64,000 nt of DNA from Sequoia sempervirens (taxonomy: Eukaryota; Streptophyta; Pinopsida; Cupressales; Cupressaceae), in contig VDFB02193867.1 in assembly GCA_007258455.2 (NCBI GenBank), forward strand, positions 529,762,863 to 529,826,862, written 5' to 3'. Below, piece by piece: positions 22,946 to 33,789 of this stretch. The notes beneath the pieces were generated by a model. It saw only the letters and a list, made by a program, of their open reading frames with translations. It did no database searches and was not told where the DNA came from. Position numbers and translations under genes: made by a program. The first letter of the stretch is position 1. Each line of letters starts with the position of its first letter.

Positions 22946-25318
22946 TTAGAGTCAGGAAGTGGCTTCATAGGTGCACCTGCAAAGTGACATGTTTACCCGA
23001 AAATAGAACATGTCCAAAAGCGGCCATGAAAGGAAGTAAGTGGATAGTCACATAGACCATCAACAAGTTGGAAAAATTTCAAAGGGGTCCCTTGGGGACT
23101 TGGCGTGAAAAAGGGGGTCCACTCAAGGGATGTGCTATTCGAAAGTATGAAATAGATTCATCTTTCTCTAATTGATTTGTCATCTAGGAATCCTTTTGAA
23201 AGATGCTCACTTCATCAAGGAATTCGAAAAGAAGAATATGCCCCCATGCAAGGGGAAGATCAAAGCTATTCCCACTTCGGAGGAAGGTTTTCAAGTTCTT
23301 TCTTTATGAGCCCATGATGAAGGAAACATGTTCCATTAGGGTTTCAAGTTGAGAATGTGATTCTTGAAAGAGTTTTTGAAGATTCTCAAGAAAAGATTCA
23401 TTGGAAACAAATGAAATTTTTGAAAAATAAAGTAATGGAATTGTCACACATGAAAGGGACAACTCAAGAAAAGAAGAGAGAAAGATAAGAAAAGAGAAAA
23501 ATAGAGATGATCACAAACAAAGGGCATAGGGGGATCTAGTTTTGCGGGGTTAGATCTTCTCATTCTTATATAAATAATAGGTAACTACGGTGCAAGGTGA
23601 AAGATCATCAATCCCCACTAGATCAAGAAGAATGCACAAAAGAAAAAGTAAAAAATGAAAAAGTGGGTCAACATGGAAGGGAAGCCTAAATTCCCCCAAT
23701 GCTTTACATCATCCCCAATTTAGCAAAAATCAAGCAAAAACATGGAAGAATGATGATACAAATAGAGGAAGGTTTACAAAAAAAAAAACCACACCTATAT
23801 CCAAGTACTAATAGGGGTGACAAGGGTCATCTAGGAACACATAGAATGATCATGGGGGAAACACATCACCACACACACACACTTCTAATCTAAAGATAAA
23901 GAAGATGGCCTTCCCTAACATTGATCGAACAAGAGGTCATTTGCTTCCCACTCTAGATCATTATAGGGGGAAGGAAGATGAGCTTGTAGTGGTGGAATGT
24001 TAAAGGGAGGAGTTTCTAACCCTCCCACAACAAGGGCCAAGGAAGAGGGCCCTACAAGATCCTCTCCATTGAGTTCTTGTGGAGCTAACGTTAGCAACTT
24101 AGCAAAGGTCACTGACAAGGCCAAAACCTCATCCATAGAGTTAAACATGCACCTTACAAGAGTGCTATGTTTAGATTCAATGGATAGGAAGGCTGCACCC
24201 GAGATTCGCCGTTAGGCTCGGTAAATGACTTGGGAGTGCTGATGAACTCAGGGGAAGCCGAGACTAGTTCCGTCACTAGGACAAAACAAGTCAGCATAGG
24301 ACCACCTTGTGGAGAAGGTGGACTCCTCTTACATTCCTCGTTGTTGGAGGAACTACCTTCCACCTTCTACTTCATCGGGGGATGTGAGCTCCCCACAAAC
24401 TATGTAAGAGGTACGAAGGAAGAGGGGGAGGAGAAAACTGTAGTAGACACCACCAAAGTGTTTCTCATATCTATGGGTTTTAGGAAAGGTGGGACATCCG
24501 GAATGGACATCAACAAAGGTGAATCCATCGAAGGAGCGATGAACACCTACGCCTTTTAAGGGTCAAGCCCATTTGTACTCGTAGTGGAAGCTGGAAGTGA
24601 TGCAACACTATATTGAATGGAAGTAGAGGGAAGGAGAGAGGAGGACACTACATAAGGCCTTGAAGTAGGGGTGGTTGTCTCCTCTTCCTTCCTTTGTAAG
24701 GTGGCCTACTCAGGCAGCAGAGCCTTTTTTCGGTGCTTGCGCTCATGCGCAAGGTGGTTTCTACAACTCCTTGATCTAGAGGCCAGAGGCTGTGGAGGAA
24801 TGGAGGGATCCTACTTAGCCATGGGAGTGTCCACTATAGCCATTTTTTTGATGGAGAAACAAACTTTTGAATGAGAGCAAGAGGAGCAAGTTGAGGAACT
24901 TCAAGGAGAGTTTGCTCAAGTGTCTCAGAAGTGGGCCTCTACTCGCTTGTTGTTTTGGGAGTAGAAGTAGTAGGAGGTTGTAGAGGTTGAGATATAGAGG
25001 AATCTCTACAAGGTGCCTTCTTCTTGCTATACCAAATGGGCCTAGGCTCCATGGGAAAAACATGAAGTTTCAATGCAGGACACTTAGGCTTTTTCCAAGT
25101 GGGCACCATAGGATTCTCCTACAAGTGCAGAATAGAATCTGATGGCACCACAACAGAGCAAGAAGTAGTGCTAGACTAACCAGCAGAAGAGGAAGAAGAA
25201 GGATCTCGGGACCACTTCTCTTCTTCCTTTCTTCATGCCTTAGTGGCATCATTGTTAGCTTTTAGACAAGCCTTACATGAAACATTATAGGGTGATGGAG
25301 GGTATCTCACTTGCGGTG
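22946..25318 (-). other. Internal spacer of the short minus-strand element
   Basis: Fragmented short frames on both strands, none with a recognisable domain. It contains the double-hairpin unit at 23665-23717 and a short CA run at about 23869-23881. Part of it may derive from gag, but I cannot support a gene. Confidence 0.5.
23665..23717 (-). repeat. Double-hairpin unit with a rewritten second stem
   Basis: Minus strand: GATGTAAAGCATT pairs through G-T wobbles. The second hairpin is GGGAA-TTTAGGC-TTCCC, where other copies have GAGAC-ATTTAG-GTCTC. Both arms changed together. The conserved CTTCCATGTTGACCC follows. Confidence 0.7.
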
Positions 25319-25630
25319 TCAAGTTCGCTCTCTTATAATTCTAATAAGTATGGTATAGAAGGTCCTTCCTAGGTAGAATAGGACCAACAGACATAGGCTA
25401 AGAGTAATCCAAGAAGTAGCTACCACGAGCAACCGATAGGAAATTCCATCATGTGTGTGAATAGGGCTTAGGGGTGCATCATACCCATCTTTATGTAAGA
25501 AGTTGATTAGCATGATCTGCTCAGTTATAATGTTTACTTGAGATGTTGGATTAATGATGACACTAACTACGATGTTCCTATTGATTCGTATAAGAATGTA
25601 GAGAGGATATGGTTCCCTATTAAAACCCAT
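25319..25630 (-). pseudogene. Gypsy protease-like remnant
   Basis: A 103-residue frame contains VVSVIINPTSQVNIITE (about residues 20-36). It resembles the retropepsin segment of Tat-like elements, in which an Asp-Thr/Ser-Gly triad precedes a VN-I-T-E stretch. Here the triad is degraded to N-P-T, so no active site remains. The related element at 51651-52385 preserves more of this domain (GILIDTVCGENVITKK). No polymerase frame follows it. Confidence 0.5.
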
Positions 25631-25939
25631 CAGTAGGTCCTATGAAGTGAAGGTTATACCACTATCATTGCTCATAGGCTACACAGAGGGGATAGGTTGA
25701 TGCAAGAATGAAGCCATTACACACACTAGACAATACATTCACAGAGCCCCCAAAAGGTGATAGGACAGGATAGTGACCCAACTAAGGTTTCATCATGCAA
25801 CACTTTTGGAACCTTCCAACTATGCCTACTAGGGATCGCAGGTTGGGTGGTGAGGAAAAGAGCCCCACAACATGCACACCTACAACTCTCCTAGAATATG
25901 AGGAAAGGGTATTTCAGTATCACAAAATAGAACCAAGAT

Positions 25940-25959
25940 GGTTCACGTTGGGTTCACCA
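25940..25959 (-). promoter_or_regulatory. Primer-binding site (minus)
   Basis: The minus strand reads TGGTGAACCCAACGTGAACC, four bases from the LTR end. It is the best-preserved site of the family in this window. Confidence 0.75.
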
Positions 25960-25963
25960 AAAA

Positions 25964-27207
25964 TGTAAGAGAGGGGGACCAACCACATTCAAGGCCCTAG
26001 GTTGTGGAGAGCCAAGAGCAGAAGGCTACCCTAACTTACCTCAGCTGAAAGGGGTGTTAGGAAATGCAAGACAAGAATGATGAGGACTATAGGGCCCTTT
26101 GATCACTCTATAGATCTGAAACTTAGAATAGGACTAGGCAAGTCAGTTTTTGGGTTCAACACTGCACCTCAAGAAGCTCTCTACCCAAGGACAAAAGCAT
26201 GGTCTCAGGACGACAAAGCGACACGTTGGTGTCTCTCAAGTGCATTGGTGTCCGTACAACCAAAGGACTAAAGATACAAGGTTAAACACAAGAAAAAAAA
26301 CTAATGAACTAGCTAATTACTTTCAAAGGGCCAAAACAATGCTATGAAGTAGGAAAGATATGCATGAATATGATAAGTAAATACACAAGAGTTAAGATGG
26401 CAAGAATTATCTCACAAAGGAACTCATTCGCCAACTGGCTCCAAGTGCATGTCCACCTACACACAAGAAAGAGGGAAATTTGGTTGGGGCTGTATAGAGG
26501 TCTGCCTCAGTTAGACCCTTGTTTTGGTGTTTCCACCTCCACGGACAACCAAGTTTGCAACAATGGAGAAATAGTATGATAAAGAAAGGAAATGAAGTAA
26601 AGAACACTAAAACACTACAAAATAGTAATGTGCTACTCAACCAAATAGTAGAGGGGAGGAGTAGAAAGCTTACCACCCCCACCAAGAGCTCACAAGCTAA
26701 TGGAGGAGAAAATGAGAGGACTCAAGCCCCTATTGCAATCGTGTTGTTCCACACTTGCTCTACTAAGTTGATGGAGTGATGTTGTTTCTATGGAGTGTAA
26801 AGTGCTGCTAAAAGTGCTTGAGAATGCAAGAAGTGAGTGTAAGAGAGTCTAAAGAAAATAGCTAGAGGATGTGTAGAAGATGAAATTCCTAAAGGAAGAT
26901 TGAAGAAAATGACCATATTCAGGTCAGTTGACCGAAGAGGGAGTTACTAGTTGACCCCCAATGGGAAGTGTAATACCTCTATAGGCTCTAGTTGCAAGAA
27001 TCTACTAGGGACGTAAGCATGTCATATGGATGTTTGTGTGTTGCATGGGAATCCCCAATAGTTATTCCTCTTCCAACACAAAAAATGGGCACCAAGTGGA
27101 ACGAAGGTAGCGGGCTTTTGTGGAATTTAGTTTCTGAGTTTGGTTTTCTAAAGTGAGGAAGAGTAAAAGGGGAATTTGAATAAGGGGTACAAGTTCACTC
27201 CTATACA
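25964..27207 (-). repeat. 5' LTR of the short minus-strand element
   Basis: Plus-strand ends are TGTAAGAGAGGGGG and CTATACA. It is homologous to 21053-22317 with moderate divergence, indicating an insertion that is not recent. Confidence 0.9.
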
Positions 27208-27315
27208 CAAATTGAAGACCCTAAATGAGATTTAATTCAATGCATATAAATGAAAATGAATGCTAGATCTAATCTAAGGTGAAAAGAAATTCTAAAATTA
27301 GAAATCTATGATGCA

Positions 27316-27334
27316 CAAAAGGTTGGGTTAACCA
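27316..27334 (-). promoter_or_regulatory. Primer-binding site (minus)
   Basis: The minus strand reads TGGTTAACCCAACC, three bases from the LTR end at 27338, one change from the family consensus in that part. Confidence 0.65.
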
Positions 27335-27337
27335 AAA

Positions 27338-28804
27338 TGAAATGTGGGAAAAAGGGAGAGGGTGATCAAATATGAATCAACAAGATTATGAACCTCTCTT
27401 TTTCATTGGTTTTTTTATTCAATTATGCATAGATAGACATAAAAAAAAAACCTAACTAATATAACAATAAAAAGGAAGGTTTTAAGATGCCAAAATGATG
27501 TGTACCTGCTCCAAAAAGTGCTTTTTCAAGCCTCACTAAGGACTCATTCGACCAATGGAAAATGGGTCTTTGCTAGGGTTCTGGAAAATTTATTTCTAGG
27601 TTATGTTCTTCAATGTGTACATTCCCAGATCCCAGGTGATTAGCTCCCAAAAGTTAGAAATAAATAATGTAGAAGAATTTTCGTGATCTTGCAATAAAGA
27701 TGACAACTTTTACAACTTTACAACTTTGACAACTTTTTCTCTCCACTTGATCTTCAACCTAAAACCTACAATCACACATCAAAGAGGAGAAAATGTTGAT
27801 TGTTAGAGAATAAGGGTTTGCCTTGGTCAAACCCCATTTTTGTAATCAAACCTTGCAATGAAATAAAGAAACATGAAATAGAAAGAATGATGAAGGAACA
27901 ATGCTATGTTACACCTCACCACACTTTTATCTGAACCTTGGAGTACAAATTACCAATCTTGCATGAAGTGGCCTCAAAAAATGTATATCTTGATGACAAC
28001 ACTTTATTAGAAACAACACCTTGAATATGCTTGAATTGGATCTTTAATGCTACATCAACACATTAGCTCAACAACATGCATGATGGACTATTCCTTTGAC
28101 ATGATGATATGACCCTTGATTAATGCAATAAACTCTAATAATTTGCTCTTGAATTTCTTCTTAAATGCTCTTGTGAACTCTTGATCTCATAAATTTGCTA
28201 TAATGCTTGAATACATGAAGTTGCTAGATTCTTAGGTGAAAAAATAGTGAAATAACCTTATATTTATACTTAAGATTAAATCCCAAAATTCAAATAACCC
28301 AAGCTGACATCAGATCTTAGATTTGAAATCATTAAAATACTTTCAAAAACATATTCCAAGGGGGGTGTCCTAAGTTACTGAGGACCCATTCACTATAGGG
28401 TAAATGGGTCCTAACATACTTAACTAGGACACATTTTGAGGGATGTGAAATAATATGCCAAAATAGGGTCGTAGGACCTAGTGAGGACCCATTTGCCATG
28501 TGGAAAAAGGATCCTAGGTCACTAGCCTAGGACATATTCCTTGCAAAATTAAGTGTTTTGTAATTTCATTTAATAGTGTCAAGTTTTATCCCTTGAGAAA
28601 TGCAATACATTAGGCTTGGATTTGAATTTAAGGGGCTAAATAAGCTCAAATTAACCTCAATTAATTAATAAATACTTATATTAGTGTGAAAGTGTAAAGA
28701 AACACTTTACAACACCCTAAATAAGGCACAATTAAGTCCATTTTATCATTAATTATTTATTCCCAAATTTATTGTGAAAAAGGGTTACTTTTTTCTATGC
28801 TACA
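27338..28804 (-). repeat. Gypsy-type 5' LTR copy B, minus orientation
   Basis: Minus-strand start TGTAGCATAGAAAAAAG at 28804. The end is TTTCA at 27338, next to a primer site, so this is a 5' LTR whose element extends leftwards. It aligns with copy A at 5957-7389. Its left terminal block (TGAAATGTGGGAAAAAGGG) resembles the reverse complement of the LTR end at 49060-49094. Hairpins occur at 27539-27568 and 28382-28411. Confidence 0.8.
28382..28411. other. LTR hairpin with C-G instead of T-A in the stem
   Basis: Arms GGACCCATTCAC and GTAAATGGGTCC. At the fifth stem position other copies have T paired with A, and here C pairs with G. A degraded copy follows at about 28483-28512. Confidence 0.75.
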
Positions 28805-29807
28805 AAATATTTAAATTGGTTGAATTTTTTTGAGAAAAATTAGATTCATCAATTGAAAATTTCTTCAAAAAAATATTAAAAATTTTGAAAAAGAAAAAAA
28901 TAGTACCCTATGTAGGCAAGGTACTCAAATTGTACCTGCCTATGTAGGTACATAGTGGTCACAAAAGCCATGTGGTGAGGTCCCCGCCACCACACATTTG
29001 GCCTCAATCATACACCCCACACATAATCGATGACCATAGAATAAAACCAGTGCATAAAAAAGGAATATTCTAGGTTATTTCAAACTATTCTAACACTCTT
29101 CCAGAAACCCAATGAGTGGAATATTCTATAGAATATTTTGGGAGAATATATTGGCAACAATAAGGAATATTCTAATGACCCCACACTAGTAGGCAATGTG
29201 TAGCAGGTCGCCAATTTTAAACTCACAATTGGATGATGTTAGCATTGTGTCACCCCCCTTTGAAAAGATTGGTCCCCTCAAAAATGGAGATTTTGATTTT
29301 GTAGTCCAACTTCAAGAGGCCATAACTCAATCATCTGACCTCCTTTTTGTGAGAAATGATTTTTTATTTGGGGTAGAATTTCGTTCTCTTCACAATGGTG
29401 CAATTAGTTTTTGATTTTGGTGCTTGGTTTTTCTAGAAATTTTATATTCGGATAGGTGTTGTTGATTCATTCTCATTTTGATAACTTCTAGAGCTTCGTT
29501 CTTTCTCCTACAGTAACATTTTTTGGTATTTTTTTTTAAATTACATAATTTTCCATGTACTTTACAATGGTGTGATCAGTTTGATCTCATTATACATGTA
29601 AGTTTTTAACTTTGAGCTTGAGGCTAATTTTGGCTTTTCTATGCACTAATATCAAGTCCACTTCACTTTTTGGGAAAGTACCATCTATAAATGCACTAAA
29701 TATAAAGTGCCAAATTGTATATTTTTGGGGGGATTCTTGATTGAGAGATTTGGGGAGAGATCTCTTGGTGCATTCTTATGATTTGTTTGCTTGTGCTCTT
29801 CTTTTTC
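28805..29807 (+). other. Copia leader, right part
   Basis: Untranslated sequence between the nested LTR and gag. An open stretch at 29196-29414 has no start context or domain that I recognise. The block at 29726-29744 recurs in the left leader part. Exactly where copia sequence resumes is not visible. Confidence 0.5.
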
Positions 29808-30680
29808 ATGGATCGTTCTAAGGTTCCTTTGCTAACATCAGACAACTATTCAAATTGCAATCAACATGCATGGAGTGCTCTAATAACTCAAGGTCATTCT
29901 CTATATGTTGAAAATAAGGTACCTAAACTTACATATGCAGATACAAAGATAAAATGGATGATTGAACATACCAAAGCTCTTAGATTTCTTCATATCTTAG
30001 TTTCTGAATATATCTTTTTTCAAATTGAATCATGTAGTTATCATGAAGCTTGGAAAAAATTGAAAACATTGTATGGTACTACAGATGAAGTAAGAGGCCA
30101 TCAAATTGATAATGAATTGATGAACCTTGCTCATAAGAACTTTGACAACATCCAAGACTACATTAGTAAGGTTAATGATCTAAGAGAGAAATGCAAAGCA
30201 TGCGGAATTAATAAAAATAACATTCAATTGGTCTACAATAAATTGAACAAAATTGGTCTTGATTATGCTTCTTTTGTTTCTAGCTTTCATACCCATAGAA
30301 ATTGACTATGGGGTTTGCATATACTACACCTTCATTTGCATATTTTATGAGATGCTAATACATGAGCAAAAAAATATTATCTCGATAGGTGTCATCAAGT
30401 CATCTAAATCTCAAGCATTGTTAGCTAGTCAAGTGAAAGAGTAAGATAATAAATATAATAAATCAAATAATAATCCACATTTAGATCAAGCAAAGAATCA
30501 ATTTTCTTCCAAAGAGAAATCATCTGAGAAGGAGAAGTCATCTTATTTATATTGCAAGAAGCTTGGACATGATGAACATTCTTGTTATAAGAATGATATT
30601 GATGAATTGAAGCATCTTCTTAAAATGAATCATATTGATTTTCCTTCTAGAATGTATAAGTCAATTTCTTCTTGGAAATA
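29808..30680 (+). pseudogene. Copia gag with zinc-knuckle remnant, broken
   Basis: Starting MDRSKVPLLTSDNYSNC, the frame runs to a stop at 30303-30305. It carries the copia gag pattern: a W near residue 28, AWKKLKTLYGT about residues 81-91, then LMNLAHKNFDNIQDYISK. After one stop and a frame change, SKSQALLASQVKE and a lysine/serine-rich linker follow, ending in a knuckle-like YCKKLGHDEHSCYK (30550-30591). The expected first Cys of the CCHC motif is Tyr. In an active element this is the capsid and RNA-binding protein. I chose the second ATG because gag similarity begins there. Confidence 0.8.
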
Positions 30681-30765
30681 GTGTCTAATAAGGACAAAGG
30701 TCATGCTAGTTTGGCTTCTACATTAGGAAATAAGGGGAAAACTCTTTGTGCTTCTATAGGTATTA

Positions 30766-31200
30766 GATTAGGGAGATAGCTTCTAGATTTAGGAGTATCT
30801 CATCATATGACATCTTCACGGTCTATACTCTCTTCTTTCGAGACTTGTGCTATGTCTCCTACTTTTATATGAAACAATGCATACATTAGTGTAAATAGGG
30901 GATCTATTGATATTGGGGAGAGAACTTTCAATAATTTTTTGTGTGTACCTCATTTGTTAAAAAATATTCTTTTCATCTATTAGATTACATGTTTTGGAGA
31001 TGGGAGGACACTAGAGTTCACTCCTGATTCAATTATCATTAGAGACTTAGAGAGTAGAGAGATTCTTGCTCTTGAGATTTTTGATCATTAATCTTAGTTG
31101 TACACCTTTGTAGATTTTTCTTCTGATGATGGCATTGTTCCTTTTACTATTGATCACACCTCTAGTGTGAACCATGATTTAGAGGAAACTTTTCTCTATT
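30766..31200 (+). pseudogene. Copia protease remnant and start of pre-integrase domain
   Basis: The frame shows LLDLGVSHHMTSS, where copia elements normally have D-S-G-A-S-x-H-M-T. The catalytic triad is D-L-G, so the protease is inactive. Downstream, FTPDSIIIRDLESREI and LYTFVDFSSDD (near 31100) resemble the segment that follows the protease in plant copia polyproteins. Stops interrupt the frame. No integrase, reverse transcriptase or RNase H follows. Confidence 0.7.
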
Positions 31201-32167
31201 TGAACTTGGGTACATTCTCACATTGGATATCATTCTTAAGCCTTTCATTTCATCTCCATATTTTGTTTCATTTGATGATGCTCACTTTGGCACATTGTTG
31301 GCCTCTTGTGATTCAGTACAATAGGATCTACATCATCTTCCAAATATAGTGACATGGGAAGAATTCTTGATAGGTATTTCAGACTTTTTTGTGAAGTCAC
31401 ATATTATATATTTGTGAGACACCATTGATTGAATACATCTTCTCTTTGATGGAGATGGTCCTTCTTTAGTTGCAAGGGAACACTCTAACCCTCTTGTTCA
31501 TTGTCTACATGATCATCCTTTGCACTTTGATTTGAGTGTGGATACTTTTGGACAACATTTGGAGGAGGATTCTTTGTCTTCAGAGGAGATATCATTGTCT
31601 TTGTATTATGTTCTACATTAATTTCTACTAGATTCTAGATTGTCCTCTTCAATAGTGTGGCCTAGAACTCCTATTTGGAGTGTGTCAGCTTTCAACATCG
31701 ACATGGAGACACTTACACATAGTTTAAAGACATCACACATAATCCTTCTTCCCACATCTTCCTTTTAGGAATGGGAAGAAATCTTGGATACATTCCTAGT
31801 TTTTTTTCTTCCTAAGGGGAGGAACTTTGTTTGGTGAGATTGGATCATCTTCACCATTCAATGTTTAGCTTCTACCATTACAGGAGACTCACCATTGAAG
31901 GGGGGCTTCATGGTCTCTCTTATTATTATCTCTTATGGGGGGTATTTTTCCTCAGATGGGGTTTTATCCTTTTCATTGTTCATTGAGAGTATTTTGCTTT
32001 TATCTCTCTTTTGGAGAGGATTTTTGTACCACTAGGTTTTCTCCTTTTCTCTATTTTTGAGAGTTTGCATTTGCATTTGTACATGGGTACCTAATATTTC
32101 CTAGTAGTTGGGACCCATCCTTGCATCTTTACATCATTTGCATAATAATCTACCCCCTAAGTTGTAC
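31201..32167 (+). other. Copia 3' internal region
   Basis: Non-coding or decayed sequence between protease and 3' LTR. In a full element about 3 kb of polymerase coding would lie here; under 1 kb is present and it has no RT motif (no F/Y-x-D-D). It may be an internal deletion shared by a non-autonomous family. Confidence 0.6.
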
Positions 32168-32177
32168 TTAAGAGGGG
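32168..32177 (+). promoter_or_regulatory. Copia polypurine tract
   Basis: TTAAGAGGGG immediately precedes the LTR start TGTTGG. Confidence 0.75.
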
Positions 32178-32528
32178 TGTTGGTGTGAATAAGTCTTGTA
32201 CTAGATAATTCTTACTAGGGGGCTTATTCATATGTTAATTTTACTTAAGTCATAAGATTCTTTCTAGAAGACTTAGTTGTCATTTTTAGATTTTTTCTTT
32301 TTGACTTTTTTGTCAAGTTAGTTGTCTCATGTCATACAATTAAGACACTTGTTAGGATATTTTCTGATCCTATGTATCACATTGGCTATATAACCAAGGG
32401 GTTCTAGTTTGTAAATCAAGAGTTCCTGGATATTCAATTTCATTGCAATCTTGAGCATTGCATATTGATCTCTTTGTGCTTTCCATTTGGCCTCTAGATC
32501 TTGGGTGGAAATTTAGCCAATTCTAACA
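32178..32528 (+). repeat. Copia 3' LTR
   Basis: Homologous to 5051-5407 from TGTTGGTGTGAATAA to CTAACA. It is followed at 32529-32533 by CACCT, the right copy of the target-site duplication. Confidence 0.9.
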
Positions 32529-32911
32529 CACCTTTTCTTCTGTGATATTTTGCATTAGTGTCGATTAATCCTCTATGCATTAAATTTAACCCTATAAGTT
32601 ATCATTGATAGTATAAAACCCCTTTACCATATAGATTGTAATTCTAGATAGGAATAAGGGACACACATGTAAGTTGACAAATAAATGTACCATATATTAC
32701 CAAAGTGGTTTCCAACATGTGTGTCATATCAAACCTACTCTAATAATGACCAAAGAAAATAGCATCTAGGATTTTGATTAAATTCATTCATAGAAATAAA
32801 TAATTTCTATAAATATACCTATTGTGATGCAACAATGTAAATGGAAACATATATAAAAATATGGTTACTATGAGTATGGTGATAAAAAATACACCTTAGA
32901 CATCTAGTTAT

Positions 32912-32951
32912 TATTGCTACTAGCAGAAGGGTATTGCTACTAGCAGAAGGG
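32912..32951. repeat. Exact 20-bp tandem duplication
   Basis: TATTGCTACTAGCAGAAGGG occurs twice head to tail with no mismatch, suggesting a recent slippage event. Confidence 0.9.
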
Positions 32952-33770
32952 ATGAAATCCTAAATCTAGGATACCTAAGAAATGACTAAAGAAACATGAA
33001 AATGGAGTTTGTAGAGGGTGACCATCATCATAATTTACACCACTATACTAAATAAAATCTACATAGTGCATTCCAAGAAAAAAGAATAATTGCCTACATG
33101 CACAACCTCTTGATTCATAACATTCCTTACACAAAGAAAAACTATATACAATGGCAAGTGAGATGTAATTGAGCAATCCACATGCATGATTACTAATCAA
33201 TTCAAAAATTAGAAGCAATGCAACTAGGCACATTGAGGTGACTTACATCTAATGGCTATTTGTGATAATTAAAAGAATTTATGTACCTAGAAAATTAGTT
33301 GTTGAGGCCCTCTTAGCCACTATTCAATAAGAGCCTAGATTTTCCCACCACTAATTAGAACACATAATATTATTTGAAATTCATTAGGTTGAGAATCAAT
33401 GAGGTGGCCTCACTAAATATTCTTGCACCACATGATATTCATTGATTCACTATTAGTAAAGAGGTACATGCCACTATGAAAGGATCAAGCTCACAATTGC
33501 CAAAGTTGATGAGTAGCAAGCCAAAATATGTACCTCAAGAAAATACAACCCATGAATAAACAATGGGGTCCATAAATGATGTCATTATGTGTCACATGTT
33601 AGTAGGCAATTGATCCATGTAACCACCCATAGAGAACTTAGTTGTAACTTTCCTACACATGGGCTAATATAAATATCCCACCAAATACAATTGCTACCTT
33701 TTTTCACGACCCCTTCCTTTTGAAACTTTTAAAACTTTATAACTAATATTCAAAGTAATTATGAATATAA

Positions 33771-33789
33771 TATATATATATATATATAT
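33771..33789. repeat. TA microsatellite
   Basis: Uninterrupted AT dinucleotides within AT-rich sequence. Confidence 0.85.

Larger units (their letters stand above)
21053..27207 (-). mobile_element. Short minus-strand LTR retroelement (6.2 kb)
   Basis: Two LTRs of about 1.25 kb (21053-22317 and 25964-27207) enclose only 3.6 kb. Minus-strand order: 5' LTR 27207-25964, primer site 25959-25940, protease-like remnant (25630), 3' spacer with a double-hairpin unit and a 73-bp tandem repeat, polypurine tract 22333-22318, 3' LTR. No reverse transcriptase or integrase is present, so it is a non-autonomous (LARD-like) element. Flanking pentamers (AAAAC left, CAAAT right) do not match cleanly, and the left terminal TG has become TA. 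Confidence 0.85.
5051..32528 (+). mobile_element. Ty1/copia-type LTR retrotransposon, split by nested insertions
   Basis: The left LTR (5051-5407) and right LTR (32178-32528) both start TGTTGGTGTGAATAA and end CTAACA. The 5 bases before the left LTR (5046-5050) and the 5 after the right LTR (32529-32533) are both CACCT, the expected target-site duplication. A primer-binding site follows the left LTR and a purine tract precedes the right one. Between them lie about 1.5 kb of leader and about 2.3 kb of gag, protease and 3' region; the remaining ~23 kb is inserted elements. Integrase, reverse transcriptase and RNase H were not found, so this copy is non-autonomous. The left and right parts belonging to one insertion is inferred from the matching duplication. 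Confidence 0.85.

Noticed and set aside
22258..22968. Minus-strand frames with repeated Leu/Arg-rich peptide
   Set aside because: They follow the 73-bp tandem repeat in LTR and spacer sequence; the repetitiveness is of DNA origin.
27368..28809. AAATA on both sides of 27373-28804, suggesting a solo LTR
   Set aside because: The LTR really extends to 27338, where its end block matches other LTR ends and a primer site follows. The pentamer match is probably chance in AT-rich sequence.
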